A stretch of 64,000 nt of DNA. It comes from Salminus brasiliensis. Its lineage: Eukaryota; Chordata; Actinopteri; Characiformes; Bryconidae. The stretch covers positions 4,494,026-4,558,025 of the forward strand of contig NC_132881.1 in the NCBI RefSeq assembly GCF_030463535.1, given 5' to 3'. The notes under the pieces are model-generated. The model did no database searches. It had not been told where the DNA came from and was given only the letters and a program-made list of their open reading frames with translations. Positions 11,701 to 23,800 of this stretch are shown here, one piece after another. Both the position numbers and the translations under genes were made by a program. Position 1 is the first letter of the stretch. Each line of letters starts with the position of its first letter.

Positions 11701-12639
11701 CTTGCCTTAAATACCTGCTATGTACATTCGCATAAAGGGTTTATATTAGAATACATGCATATATGCGTGTATTGTAATCTAAACTATATGTATTGTTCAG
11801 TCCAATTAAAACGTGACAACCTTAGGCATTTTTCAGGCAATTAAGACAATGAACGCGAGCATTTTCCTGTGCATCAGCGCAAGCCAAGCGGCAGAAGTAA
11901 ATAGCATTTGCAGTCGGACCATTTAAGCACATAAACACTAAAGCGCACTGAAGGTAGTGGATCTAAATGAGCATGTTAAGCAGCAGGGTTTGCCGCCACA
12001 GGCTACGCCACATTTGCATACTAATCACGTGAGCGATAAGGTGACGCCCTCAGCTGTTTGAATAAATTGAACCAATCATTTTGCAAAAGGGTGGGGGTGT
12101 TTGGGGGGCGGTTGGGTGGTTGGAGGGGAGGGTGTGGGCGCTTAATTATCAACTGCCGAACAAACACTGAAGCTGAGCTGTTGTTCGTTTATTTCTGCTA
12201 TGAATGAATGGAAAAATGCAGCCTCATGCTTCTACCAAGAAAAAGCAGAAGCGGGAGCGAAAAGAAATGTAGGTTATAGTCGTCAAAGTCAGGTGATAGC
12301 ATAAGCTTTTAACATGCTTTTATTTAGATTCATGATTTTGCAGGCAATCATAGTCTATCATGTCACGATATTCCTCAACAGATATGTTTAATGTGTTTTG
12401 TAATGGATGGTAATTACAAAACACTGCTTTTTATATAAAAGCCATTAACTAGCAATTGAATATTTCCTTTATTTTGATTCATTTAAGGAACCATATCATG
12501 GACAAGTGGGTTTTCACCGCTTTCCACCTGTTTTTCCCACAGTAGCTTTTAGGTTAAGCTAAGCTAATGCTGTGTCGAAGTGCTCATAGGAAGGTTGTAG
12601 ATAACAGATAGTTAGCTAGTAAATACAGCTTCCCTCCAT
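11701..12639. other. Gene-free stretch; CNE-like part at about 11820-12200
   Basis: About 11820-12200 is repeat-poor and includes ATTTGCATACTAATCACGTG, an octamer-like motif with an E-box. A G-rich stretch follows at about 12088-12138. The remainder is AT-rich spacer. No coding signal. Confidence 0.35.
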
Positions 12640-13275
12640 TCGAGTGGTTGTCGGAAGATCCGTCAACGAAGCATGGAGATGGGAGATCGTAGGATATCCC
12701 AAAACAATGACAATGAGTCGTCCACAGACACTGCGAAATACCAAGCGAAGAGCCGCCAATGAAGCATGGAGATGGGAGATTGTAAGATATCCCAAAACAA
12801 CGACATTGAGTTGTTGCCGAAACTGCAAGATACCAAGGGAAGATCCGCCAACGAAGCATGGAGATAAAAGATCGTAGGAGATACCGAAACGACGTCAATA
12901 AGTCGTAAACAAACACTACGAAATACTAAGCGAAGATCCATCAACGAAGCATGGAGATGGGAGATTGTAAGATATCCCAAAACAACGACATTGAGTAGTT
13001 GCCGAAACTGCAAGATACCAAGGGAAGATCCATCAACGAAGCATGGAGATAAAAGATCGTAGGAGATACCGAAACAACGTCAATAAGTCGTAAACAAACA
13101 CTACGAAATACTAAGCGAAGATCCGCCAACGAAGCATGGAGATAAAAGATTGTAGGATATCCCAAAACAACGTCAATAAGTCGTAAACAAACACTACGAA
13201 ATACTAAGCGAAGATCCGCCCATAAAGCATGGAGATGGGAGATTGTAGGATATCCCAAAACAATGACAATGAATC
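12640..13275. repeat. 93-bp minisatellite array, seven units
   Basis: GCATGGAGAT recurs at 12671, 12764, 12856, 12949, 13041, 13134 and 13227, spacing 92-93 bp. Two linker types appear in a partly ordered pattern. One contains CGACATTGAGT and CGAAACTGCAAGATACCAAG. The other contains GTCAATAAGTCGTAAACAAA and CTACGAAATACTAAGCG. Long frames on both strands come from the period being a multiple of three and are not genes. Confidence 0.9.
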
Positions 13276-13278
13276 GTA

Positions 13279-13330
13279 AAACAAACACTGCGAATATATA
13301 TATATATATATATATTCGCAGTGTTTGTTT
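13279..13330. repeat. Perfect 52-bp palindrome at the array end
   Basis: AAACAAACACTGCG at 13279-13292 and its exact reverse complement at 13317-13330 flank a (TA)n core that is itself self-complementary. The outer arms match the linker of the adjacent 93-bp array, so the array's last unit is followed by an inverted piece of itself. It can extrude as a cruciform. Confidence 0.88.
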
Positions 13331-13694
13331 ATTTATATATATAAATATTAACGGCAGAGCGAGTTTGTTAAAAGGTGCCTTAGTTACAATTCAGTTAGTC
13401 AAGGTTGGTTCTTTTGCCCTATGGCGGACTATGGGACTGGTTTACGGCACTGCAACGGCTCACAGGAGCCTCATGGCTTAGCCTAGCCTAGCTTTTACCA
13501 CTGTAACAGGGAAATTGTAATAATATCTTTATAATATCTATATATCTTACCAGATAGCGTTGCTGTCCTCTTGTCCTGTCCTCTCGGTGTGATGTGCTGT
13601 TAGCTAGCAGACAGAACGCAGTCAGGTTAGCTTTTAGCATAGCACAGTACCAGCTCGCTTCCCTGGGTTTGGCTTTCTAGAGTCTTACAGGTAA

Positions 13695-13725
<31 letters not shown>

Positions 13726-14118
13726 TTCTTTACCTTCTGGTGTGCGTTGAGCTCCAGTTTGGATCAGCTGAGGTAGCCAGTCTGTTTTAAGGAGAGGAAG
13801 CGATGGCAAACGTTAGCTAGCTAGCTGTTAGCCTAGCATAAATACCCGCTGAACTCGCAAGGCCTGGTAGAGTCTGGAGGTGATGAGCTGCTCTCTAGTA
13901 TCAACAACACCATATTCTCCTGAAACTGGCTTCACATGTTAGCATTTTGCTAGCTAGCTTTGGGTGTTTACAAGCTTTCTGCAGAGGGTTGGGTTTGTTT
14001 ACACTATTAAATAAATTAAATTAATTAATTAAATTAATTAAATTAAATTAAATGACTCAATGCTGTTATGTCTTGTTATTTAACTATGCTAATATAAATA
14101 TATTTTTTATATATTTTT
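13331..14118. other. Spacer upstream of fam204a with simple repeats
   Basis: Contains an (AAT)n microsatellite at about 13697-13724 and an AATTA-type low-complexity patch at about 14004-14053. Several GCTAGCTAG/TTAGCTAGC phrases occur near 13605 and 13814-13830. No coding region was recognised. Confidence 0.55.
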
Positions 14119-14470
14119 TGACGTCATGGGCCCTTTAATAACCGTGAGGCCGAATAGTTTCCTTGAATTTCCTTCAATTGCTGATCTAGGATCAGCTGCG
14201 CTGCCCACGCCGTCGTCTGCAGGGCAGCAGCGAGCAGCGTCAACACTGATTACAGATCAGGCACTCTCCAGCTCCAGCCAGCCAATGACAGCGCATTGGC
14301 TTCGCAGGTCATCTCCTCCCGGCGAATCAGCGCCGGCCTTCATTCGGAGTCCAGCGCTGCTCTGTCCAATAGCAGGAGCCGTTTCTCCAACAACAACAAC
14401 AGCAGTCCGCCGTGTGAGGCTGTGGACTCGTGTGGCGAGCGCTGAAACGTCTGAAACGTCGCTGTAAATG
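14119..14470 (+). promoter_or_regulatory. fam204a: Likely fam204a promoter
   Basis: This is a GC- and CpG-rich island directly upstream of the first coding exon, in contrast to the AT-rich DNA before it. It has a perfect CRE (TGACGTCA, 14119-14126), CCAAT at 14282-14286 and 14366-14370, and an inverted CCAAT (ATTGG) at 14295-14299. There is no TATA box at a convincing position. This is the usual layout of a housekeeping-type vertebrate promoter bound by NF-Y and CREB/ATF factors. A very short upstream frame (ATG at 14468, stop at 14477-14479) could fall in the 5' UTR if transcription starts upstream of it. The transcription start itself cannot be read from sequence. Confidence 0.6.
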
Positions 14471-14586
14471 TCGATATAACGTTTTTATTGTCGAATAAAA
14501 CGTTTAATGTAATTATGTAGCTTCTGAGAAATATAATAGGTTATCAGAGAGAGTCCTGGAGGTTGTCTCCACCGGTCCGGAGCGAT

Positions 14587-14844
14587 ATGTACAGCGGGCT
14601 TCTGCCTCAGGGGCTCAGCGAGGCTGATGTCAGTGCCGGTGAGGAGGAGGAGGAGGAGGAGGAGGAGGAGGAGGATGATGATGGCGCCGAGCCGGACCAC
14701 CGCTCACCCTCTCAGTCAGCCTCGGTCCTGCCGTGCCAAACAGAGCCCGAGTCCACCTGTCTTAGCTGTGAGACCGAGCCTAGCGTGCAGGCAGAGCGCC
14801 TCTCCAATGGCTGTCTACCCGGGGTTCCCCCACAGCTGTGGCAG
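14587..14844 (+). CDS. fam204a: fam204a coding exon 1 (residues 1-86)
   Basis: The start is the ATG at 14587, chosen because MYSGLLPQGL aligns with the family N-terminus and no ATG lies upstream in the same frame. The -3 base is G, a fair Kozak context. A (GAG)11 tract at 14641-14673 encodes eleven glutamates, followed by three aspartates. The repeat is nearly pure DNA, so its length may vary between individuals. The exon ends with PGVPPQLWQ, equivalent to the family's short PSGIP..MW segment. Donor CAG/GTACGC at 14845, phase 0. Confidence 0.92.
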
Positions 14845-17800
14845 GTACGCAGGTACTCCTCCGGTCGTGTGTTAAAGGGAAATTTCACCTAAATATCAAA
14901 TTATTCACATAAATACATCTTGAAGAGATGAACACAGGCATCCATCGCGTTTTGGTGTAAAGCGATGCGTTTTGGAGAATCTTACCAAAACAGATTTGTG
15001 CATAGTGGTGGTGAATGGAACCAGACGTCGGTAGACTCCCAACAGCTACATTAATAAATAATAATACATAAATAATATATAAAAAAGCCAGCAATTTCCC
15101 ACACCCACTCCTATGTTACAAATTTCTGTGTATATACATGTAAAGTGTTAAAGGGGCAAATAGGACGGGGTGACATATTGGTGGTTAACAGTTATATTAT
15201 AATACTGACGATATTGCGATATTCTGGTATGACAGAAAGCTGTATTGTAATATTGTGAGCAAATCTCGGACACAGTCATGAGTCTTCCAGTGGGGTAAAT
15301 CGTAGGACTGAGCGATGTGGTAAAAATATGACTATTATTATGATATTTATTGTGATATTTTAAGACCAATCAAATAAACCTAACAAATGTCCCGTCAGAT
15401 TTTAAACCCCGCTGTTCCCATAACTAGTACAATGATGTGCTCAGTATTTGCTGCACTCCCTCGGGTTAGACTATGTATTGCCATGTTGCCCACCTCTCAG
15501 AAATCTGTAAATTGAAACATTTAAATTTGATAAATGTTGTTATACCTATCATGAGATATCATCTAGTAACATTATGTAGAAAATATGCTTAATAAATAGC
15601 AGCTTAATAATCCGGTTGATGCTCCACTGACTGCATTAAGGAGAATGGCAGCTCTGTCATTGCCATTCCAGGCTGGAACGCCGCTGCGGCCCTATTGAAC
15701 TGTGTAACGCCGTGTAACCCAAATCATAGTAGGGTCAAATCCTGTAATTCTACTCCACCGTCTCAGTCCACATACTTCTCTACCTTTAGATACCAGTTCT
15801 GGATCTCTCAGCTTGTCAAGAAATGCTTGAGAACAGCTGTCCATGAAGGGGCGCTTGTAGCATGATTTGTATTTACTGCAGTGGAGTAAAAGTGAAATAA
15901 ACCATCCTCAGCAAAAAATACCAATTCTTATATAACGCTGCTTTAAAGAACCATGGTGTATTTTGTTTTACCATATCATCCACCCTTATATATAGCTTTA
16001 TTCAGCAAGTCTGATTAAAAAAGGTTTGTCCAGTATATAAAAGAGAAGAGATGAGTTGAAATTGAAGTGAATCACCTGTTTTGTCTTGGATTCACTTTCA
16101 GTTTTGCCACATTTGTTTGTTGCAGAAATTTAAAGACCTCCAAAAGGAAAGACAGGTTCAGAAGTTGGATCAACCTCACAGAAAACGGCGGAGAAAAACA
16201 CGCCACCGCAAAGGTATGGTAGAATTTCTAAGCTATATTAGATATACGATGTGCTGTCCTGTGACATATGAGGAGGCCTTCATTCATCGTTTCATTCATT
16301 TTTCTTCTTTGACAAACAGACAGAGCTCAAGTTGAGGACGGTGATTTGGAGGAGAAGAGGTAAAAAACACACATTCAAATACTATCAACACAGCAAATAC
16401 TATCAACCGTGCTGGTCAGGTTGGGTTCAGCTTTGAATCCAATCTGTGCTAGCTTCTGTCTTTCTAACATCTAGCCAGATGCAGACACACATGATAAGGA
16501 GGAGTGGGGAATTAATTGGATAAAGAACCGGGAAGGGGAACAATTACTGTGCATGGTGTCCCTGTGTAAGGCAAGCTCCTGTTACTGTTGACCCCATAAT
16601 CAGGGAAGAAAATTCACCTCCCTTTTTTTTAATGTTCAATTCACTGGCTTTAATAAATAGATTATATAAGTATAAGCAGAAATGAGTGGATTTGGCTTCA
16701 TTGTAGCTTTGGATTTGTTCCATTTATTCCATATAGAGCTGTTGTTTATGAATCATTGGCCGTTTCAATATTGATGTTTCAGAAGGCGGCGATACACAAA
16801 CAAGCCTTCGTGTCAATCACTAAGTGTTTTACTCTGTAATGTACTCTGTAATGAGGGTCCCAGTGAGTTTCAGTGAGAGTTTGGATAAATTGAGGAGTGT
16901 AAAATCACTTTATTTTTCATATACATGTAAATAATAAAAGATTTTAGACTTGCACATTATAGTTTCAAGTTAAACACCTAAAAATGCTGAATGTTGCATA
17001 ATATTACACAAACAAAGAGACCATAATGGGCTTAATGTAGCTGATACCAGATCCACTGATGGACCTACGTTATGTAAAACTGAAATTTCTATGAGTTAAA
17101 AAAAAAATAGTCAAAAGTGGGCTGGCGGTATTAGTCACACTAGCCGCTTTTCTTCACGTCTCCATTCAAATAACACTTGCTTTTCCTCATTAGCACTGTG
17201 TAACTGCTCCATGAGGTCAGTCCTTTCCGGCTCTGTTTTAAGCAGCTGGTGCTGCAGCAGATCACACTCCGACTCGGCTGTGATTTAGATTTTTAAAAGT
17301 TTCCAAAGACCCAAAGCATCAAAAGTATGACCGATTCCCTTGAACCCTGAATCTGCTGCCTTAGATTTTCCATTCAAAATGTGTCTAAGGGAAAAGGTGA
17401 AGGCTAGAATCTGGGCTTTTGCGATGATTGGCGGTGCCAGTGTGTGTGTTTGTGCGCTTTGGACTTGACTGGATATAAACCATATCTAAATTCTCTGTCC
17501 GGTCATTATTTTAAGCACATTTCTTAATGTAGGGAACAGCAAAAACACAGCAGATCACATACACTTTGATAAGGGGTATAAATACCCCACTGCACTGCTG
17601 ACTGTTCTGCTGACGTTCTTGTTTTAACATATAGTTTAATATGTAAACCTTTATTTACAGTTTGTTCTTAAAAATAAAGGTGCTACGAAGGGTTCTTTGA
17701 GCAGTGCCACAGAAGAACCATGTGTGTAAAGGGACGCATGTGTGTGGGATCTTTATTTTAGTTTTAAAGTTGTAAAGAAGTCAATGCCAGGTTATTTTCC

Positions 17801-20800
17801 TAATGGAAGGTTTTTCACACTCATCAAAATAGCTCCATAAAGCTCATAACCAGGGTAGCTCAAAGAACCCTTTTACTTTTCAAAAGTGGACTTCAGACCC
17901 AAGTACAATGTAGAATATTCTAAGTCTAAAATCCTAAAGATCGGCCTGATCTCCCTCCGTAATTTCTAGGTAAGTGGCAGTCACATTATCCGGCAGTGTA
18001 ATTGAGCCCTGTTTAGTACGGAAGTAACGACTCCACTGACTCCACAAGTGAGAAGGCAGAAGCGCTGTAGCTCTTCTTTACCTTTCTTGTAGAACAGATA
18101 GCAGTATAGACCGCGGCTGAGGGGGAGCGAGTCAGGATAAAGCCGAAATATGAAAGCCCAATGCCTACATTAGCTGAATAACTGGCCCGGCTCTGCGGCG
18201 GCGCTGTCAGAAATGGGCAAATATAGAAAGGTTCTAATCTAACAGAGCGTTCAAGGTGGTCTCGCGCTGAACTGATAATGAACACAAACAGCTGTCACTG
18301 TGGTCTGCTTTTGCAGGGAGCGCGAAGAGGAGCGCACGAAGCGCACGAAGCGCTGGGAGGAGCTAACGCAGTATTTTGGCGCCAACGAGCGATTCCAGCC
18401 CCCTGCCTGTAGCAGGCCTCCGCTCAAGGTAACAATGCTCACTGCCGTCTTAATGTGGCAGCAGTCTGTGGGTGTTCTAATTCCACCCCGATGCCGCAGA
18501 AGCATTTCTGTTTTTACCTCCCTACTCTGCTCTGTTGCATGCCTACTGTACGGGTATCGCGATTGTTCTCCATGTGAAATGTGAGCGACAGTCTGAAGAG
18601 GCATCCTTTCTTCAGCGTGGCACTGAGAAGAACTGAATGGGAATGATTATATTTAATGATGAGATTACCTTAATCTTGACACGGGGATGTTGCTGCACTG
18701 TCTGTTCTCCGGTTGAGCTTTAAGACTGCGAGCGCGAGGTGGCTTTTTCGAAAGGGGCTACGACTGTAGTGGAAACCCTCAGCACACAAAAGTTAATAGC
18801 TCTTGTAAAACGCTGTAATTCGATGATGAGAAGGAGAATAGAAGATTCCATGCCTGGGATGTGAGATACTACATGCAGAATGGGGGACACGCGTAGCTCG
18901 TGAGACTTGCTCTTTTAAGGTCCCACACATGCTGATCATCTTCTGATTGGTCCAAACCTTCTTTTTTTGAAGGGATGCTCAATTTGTCATGTTTTTATCA
19001 TTGTTGCAGTTTTGACCAATACAAGTACAAATACCAGTCAGCCATAACATTAGTACCCCTGACGTGAAAAACATGGATTACCTTTGTCTGCAGTGCCGTC
19101 TGGCAAAAGGTGGGATATGTTAGGCAGCAGTTGAACAGTCACTTCTTGAAGGTGACGTGTTGGAGGTAGAAAAACGGGCAAACGGGAAAACGGGCAACAA
19201 GAGCCCTGATGGCTAGATAATAACTGGAGGGTTATAGCATCTCCAAAACATCAGGCGGATCTCGTGGGGTCTTCCAGTATTCAGTGGTCAGTACCTACCA
19301 AAAGTGCTCTAAAATGCGGCTCATTGCATCGATCCATGGAGGCCCCAACACCTCCAAACTTGCAGGACTTACAGGTGTCCATGAGACACCGCTTTCAGAG
19401 GTCTTGTGGAGTCTAGGCCTCGAACGGTCAGATCTATTGTGGCAGCACAAGGGGTACCTACTCAGTATTAAGGAGGTGGTAATGTGGTAAGGCTAATGTT
19501 ATGGCTGATTGGTGTATGCTGTCGCTGTCATACAAAAAACTTAACTCATAGATTTTTTTTTTATGTACATCTATCAGGTGTTCTTCCAAATTTCATGATC
19601 AATAAAAATGATTAAAAATGACTTAATAAAATCATTATCAAAGTGTTCTGTAAAGTTGCAGTTTTGGAGGTGCGAGGTTTTGATCCGACTGTGAGGGTAC
19701 TGTGAAAAATGTCAGAGAATGCCATGTTGCACCACCTTGAAGAAAATACCAGCAGGTTCTCTAACAAGGTCCCACATTTGATCCCCTAAACCGCACCGTT
19801 TCAGATGCACTATGTGTTGTCAGTGCTGTTGTCAGATATTTGAACATGCTGACTTTGTCCTTTCATATTTTACCTTTTAGTTACAGGCTAATGCTCCTGA
19901 TTAATAGCTGTCCTCAGTGCAAAGCCTGGTAAACAGTTCATTTAATGCAATGGCATGTTGAAGTTGTTAGGTAAGCAGAATGTAACAGCGAATGTAATTT
20001 GTTGGAAGTAGGGTAATGTCTCTAGTTCCACTGACCATATCCACTCTTAAACTGCGCTGGGAACAGGGTTTTATCTCGTAGCCAGCGCCGTTCAATTACG
20101 AGGTGTGTTAGCCTTAGTTTCAAAGAGCGGGGCTGTTGAGTGGGAGTAAAGAGTGAATATTAACGGCCCTGTGTGTACGTTAGGGGATGTTTAAGTGACG
20201 TGGGAAGTCAGGCTCTTTGGTCTTCTCTTCTCTAAATGTGACAGTGTGTACATTCTTCTAAATAATTATGTATAATGGTAGTTTTAGTTTGGTGGGATTA
20301 AAATTGTATGGAGAAGGAATGAGGGTGATTGATTATAAATCATGGTTTTAATGTAACATGTCGTCGCTGTCATGCAAGAAACTCTCAAAATCTCCAAAAT
20401 GGCAACGCTACAAAACCTTTATAGCAAAAAGATTTAATTCCAAGCTATTTTCTAGCATTTCTAATAGTCGATTTATCATAAAATCTTTGATCTTTGATTA
20501 GCTAGAGAACAGCCAGATTCATATTTTGTAATAAAAAATCACAAAAACAGCAAAAATGGAGATATAAGATACCTCTGTTTTGAGTTACAGCGACGATGTG
20601 ATGAATAACAATTGTTTAATTGTAGATTTGAGTTGATTTAGCTGCTGTGTTGTGCTTGGAGTGCTCGGAGAGTCCCGTCTAGATGCACCAATCCACCAGC
20701 CATTGAGCAGGCTGCTTGTAAATATGGTAATATGTAATTGGAGACTTACGTCCATGTTGATTAATCTCCGGTCATACTCTGGAAAGATTCCCCGTTTTTG

Positions 20801-23800
20801 ACCTAATATTTAATCAAGTGACAATTTTCATTTGTGAGAAGAAATCTCCATATTTGTTGTAATGGCAATCATATTAAAACGAGAGCCAGGGGGACTTTTT
20901 AAGTTACTCTTTGATTTTTTTTTCTTCTTCTCTTCTATTTCTATTTAAAAATCACTTCATTTTACACCCCCCCCCCTTTTCTCATCTCCAGTCAGGCCTG
21001 GAAAAGAGCATGGAGAGCGCCATCGCTGAAGGGGACTACGCAAAGGCAGAGGAGCTGAGTGACAGGCTGGCTACTCGCGAGGTATGTCACGCCGATAAGC
21101 CATCTTGGAGGGGGGGGGGATGCTCCGACTGTGACAAATCGAGCTAATGGGTCTGCGACCACTTTGCCCGCCAAAGACACAGACATGACAAACACACACA
21201 CTCACTCGTGCACGGGAGCAAGAGCGAGCACGAGCAGTCGCTCTGCACCCCCAAATGCACGTGCCCCATTGAGCACACAGGCAGAACGTCCTGCAGGCCT
21301 TTTCCATTGGAGTTAATGGAAAGCCCTCCCCCCGCAGTTCTGAAGTGAGACAGTGTCTACCGCACTTTTGGCTCCTCGTTTTAATGACGGGCACAATGCT
21401 CTCAAGCCAAGTGCTAAAACGTTTTTTTTTTTGAGGTGCGAGTTTGCACCTTTGAAGTGTGCTCGTACCTAAACGCAGGGCCCGCAGTTTCGTAAAAACG
21501 GCACATCTTCGGAACGGTGCCCAGGATCAAGCGGGTTGAAGCTAATTTGGCAGAAAATGTAACACTTGCACACGTGTAATTGCTGTTAAAAAGACATTCT
21601 ACTTTCCCCAGAGGTTTTTTTTTTTTATGTCTCAGAACTTCACTTCAGCGGCCTGTAAAATGACACGGCATCCCCCCGCATCGTAGGGTACTTTGATACT
21701 GTTAGGACAGCGCGGCATGAGCATTCAGCCAGATCAACTCGATGGAGCCTCCCGAAGTTCTGAACACGTACTCTTACTTTTAGTCAACTGAGGCAAGCTT
21801 AAACACACACGATCGATATTTAGTGTTTTTGTATATTAGGATCTTTTTCCCCCAATTTTAGATTTTAGCCAGTTACCCGGTCCAGTGCGTTTCTTCCTAT
21901 TACTTATAATGCCCCCGACACCGGGATGGTGAGGACTGACAGATGCTTCCGCCTCTTTTTGAACTGCCGCTGATAGATTGGCTAGCAGATGCCTGTGCTA
22001 GCCACCTTGCGGGGAAAGAGAGCCATCTACACACCCGGAGAGAGCAAAGGCAGTTGTGCTCTCTCTGGCTCCGGCTGCTGATGGCATGCTGCATTACCTG
22101 GGATTCGAACCCAGCATAGTTGCTTTTTAACTTTGAATGAAAGTCCATGTATAAAGATTTTATTCCAGGTCATTTTTGAGCATTTCTATTTGTCCTCATC
22201 ATGATAATTCATTTTGGCCAGCTTCACATTATGTCCAAAAACAGCAGATACAGCAGGAGATACAGCAAAAAAATGATGCAGGGTTTGCGTGATAGACTGA
22301 ATAACTGTACTACATTAGTAATAGATAGCTGTTGTGCTGCGTGTGTTTCAACACAGTCATTCATTTTCAAATGAGTCAGATCAAATGTTCAGTGTTAGCT
22401 GTTTGGTGAATTGTTAAGAAGCAAGAATGCAATGATAATTAGGGCTGAGTGATGGCTGCAGCATCACAGTACCATATGTATTCTGACATTATGCTACAGT
22501 ACAATACATCAATAACACGTAACAGAAGTATAGCAGACATTTTTTGCCAATATTTACCCTAAAGCGTGATTTTAAAAGTCCCATATCCTGCATTTTCCCC
22601 CTTTTTGTTTGTGCAGCTTCATGTCCAAACAAGGGTTGATCATTTTTACATGACCAGTATATGGCCAGCAGTTTCTGTTACTGCACCTTTACGACATTAA
22701 GATTAATTAGAGTTAATCAAGCTGTGATCTGAATGACTGTCCCGTATTCTGCCTCATTCAAAAATGAGTGGGCATGGCTAATCTATGATAGGCTGAACTG
22801 GAAGAGATATGAGATGTAAATATGGACAATATGGGTTTTGAAGTGAGTGAGTGCACACTGTACCCACATACGTATTGTAGCTAGTATTGCTGCTAGTACA
22901 TATATACTAAACACAGCCCTGGTGATGAGTAGCTCGAGGTGACGACCCAGTAGACTACGAAGTTTTTGCAGCCATGCGAACAACAGCAGTTGTAAATATC
23001 CTCAAATTAAAGCTGCCGTTCTGCTCTTTAACCTCGTCCCCATTGTTGCATTTCAGATCCACAACCAGAAATGATCAGCGCCGAATTCCTTGTCGACTAC
23101 ATTGTATGTTGTTCATAAACAACACCCCGGATCCTCTAGGTAGCTGCCGCGGTGCGCTGTGTCGCAATGCCACGTTACAGATGATTTCTTTCTCAAGCTG
23201 ATTATTTTTGAATGCGCTTTTCAATATTGCAATTTCAGTGCTAATTCATTTCCAACTAAGCCAAATTTGCAACAATTTGTGGCTGAAGCAATCTCGGGTC
23301 ACGCTTCCGTAAAGTGCTCCGTCTGAATAATTTACCCATCTAATTGGGTGGAGCAACGGTAATCTCGTTAACCTCAAATGGTAAGTTCCCCTTCCGTAAT
23401 CAATTACGGCCCATATTTCCTCCAAAAAGAGTGTGAAAATGCCACTGTTTGCTTGGCACTAATGAATTCCCATTGTGATCATATTGAGGGTAGGTTTATT
23501 TTTGTTCTAAGGAGAGGTGATAATCATGTTCCTAACAGCCATGCCACCGTGAGAACAAGCATTAAATGGCTCCAGAATGCAGACAACATGCTCACAATTC
23601 AGGCAATTTCCCTTTCAGGTACTCTTTACGGCGATAATCCGTGCCGTTGTCACTGGGGCTTATCTGTGGCGCATCTCGAAGGGTCTTATCTTTTCTTTTC
23701 TAGGTAGATCTAGACAGTTTATGCAGAAAGCATTCCAAGAAACAAGGAGATTTCATCGCCTGATGCTTTCTAAGCACGCTTGTGCAGACTAGCGTCTACA

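Larger units (their letters stand above)
18429..20991 (+). other. fam204a: fam204a intron 4
   Basis: 2563 bp, with two MITE-like insertions and a deleted Tc1 copy listed separately. No other gene. Confidence 0.8.

Noticed and set aside
12584..13288. Overlapping 70-116 codon frames on both strands
   Set aside because: By-products of the 93-bp array.
14126..14467. 113-codon frame upstream of fam204a
   Set aside because: It lies in the GC-rich promoter island, ends before the fam204a start and has no recognisable domain. Long frames are expected in CpG-rich DNA.
18251..18604. 117-codon minus-strand frame over exon 4
   Set aside because: Antisense shadow of a real exon and adjacent intron.
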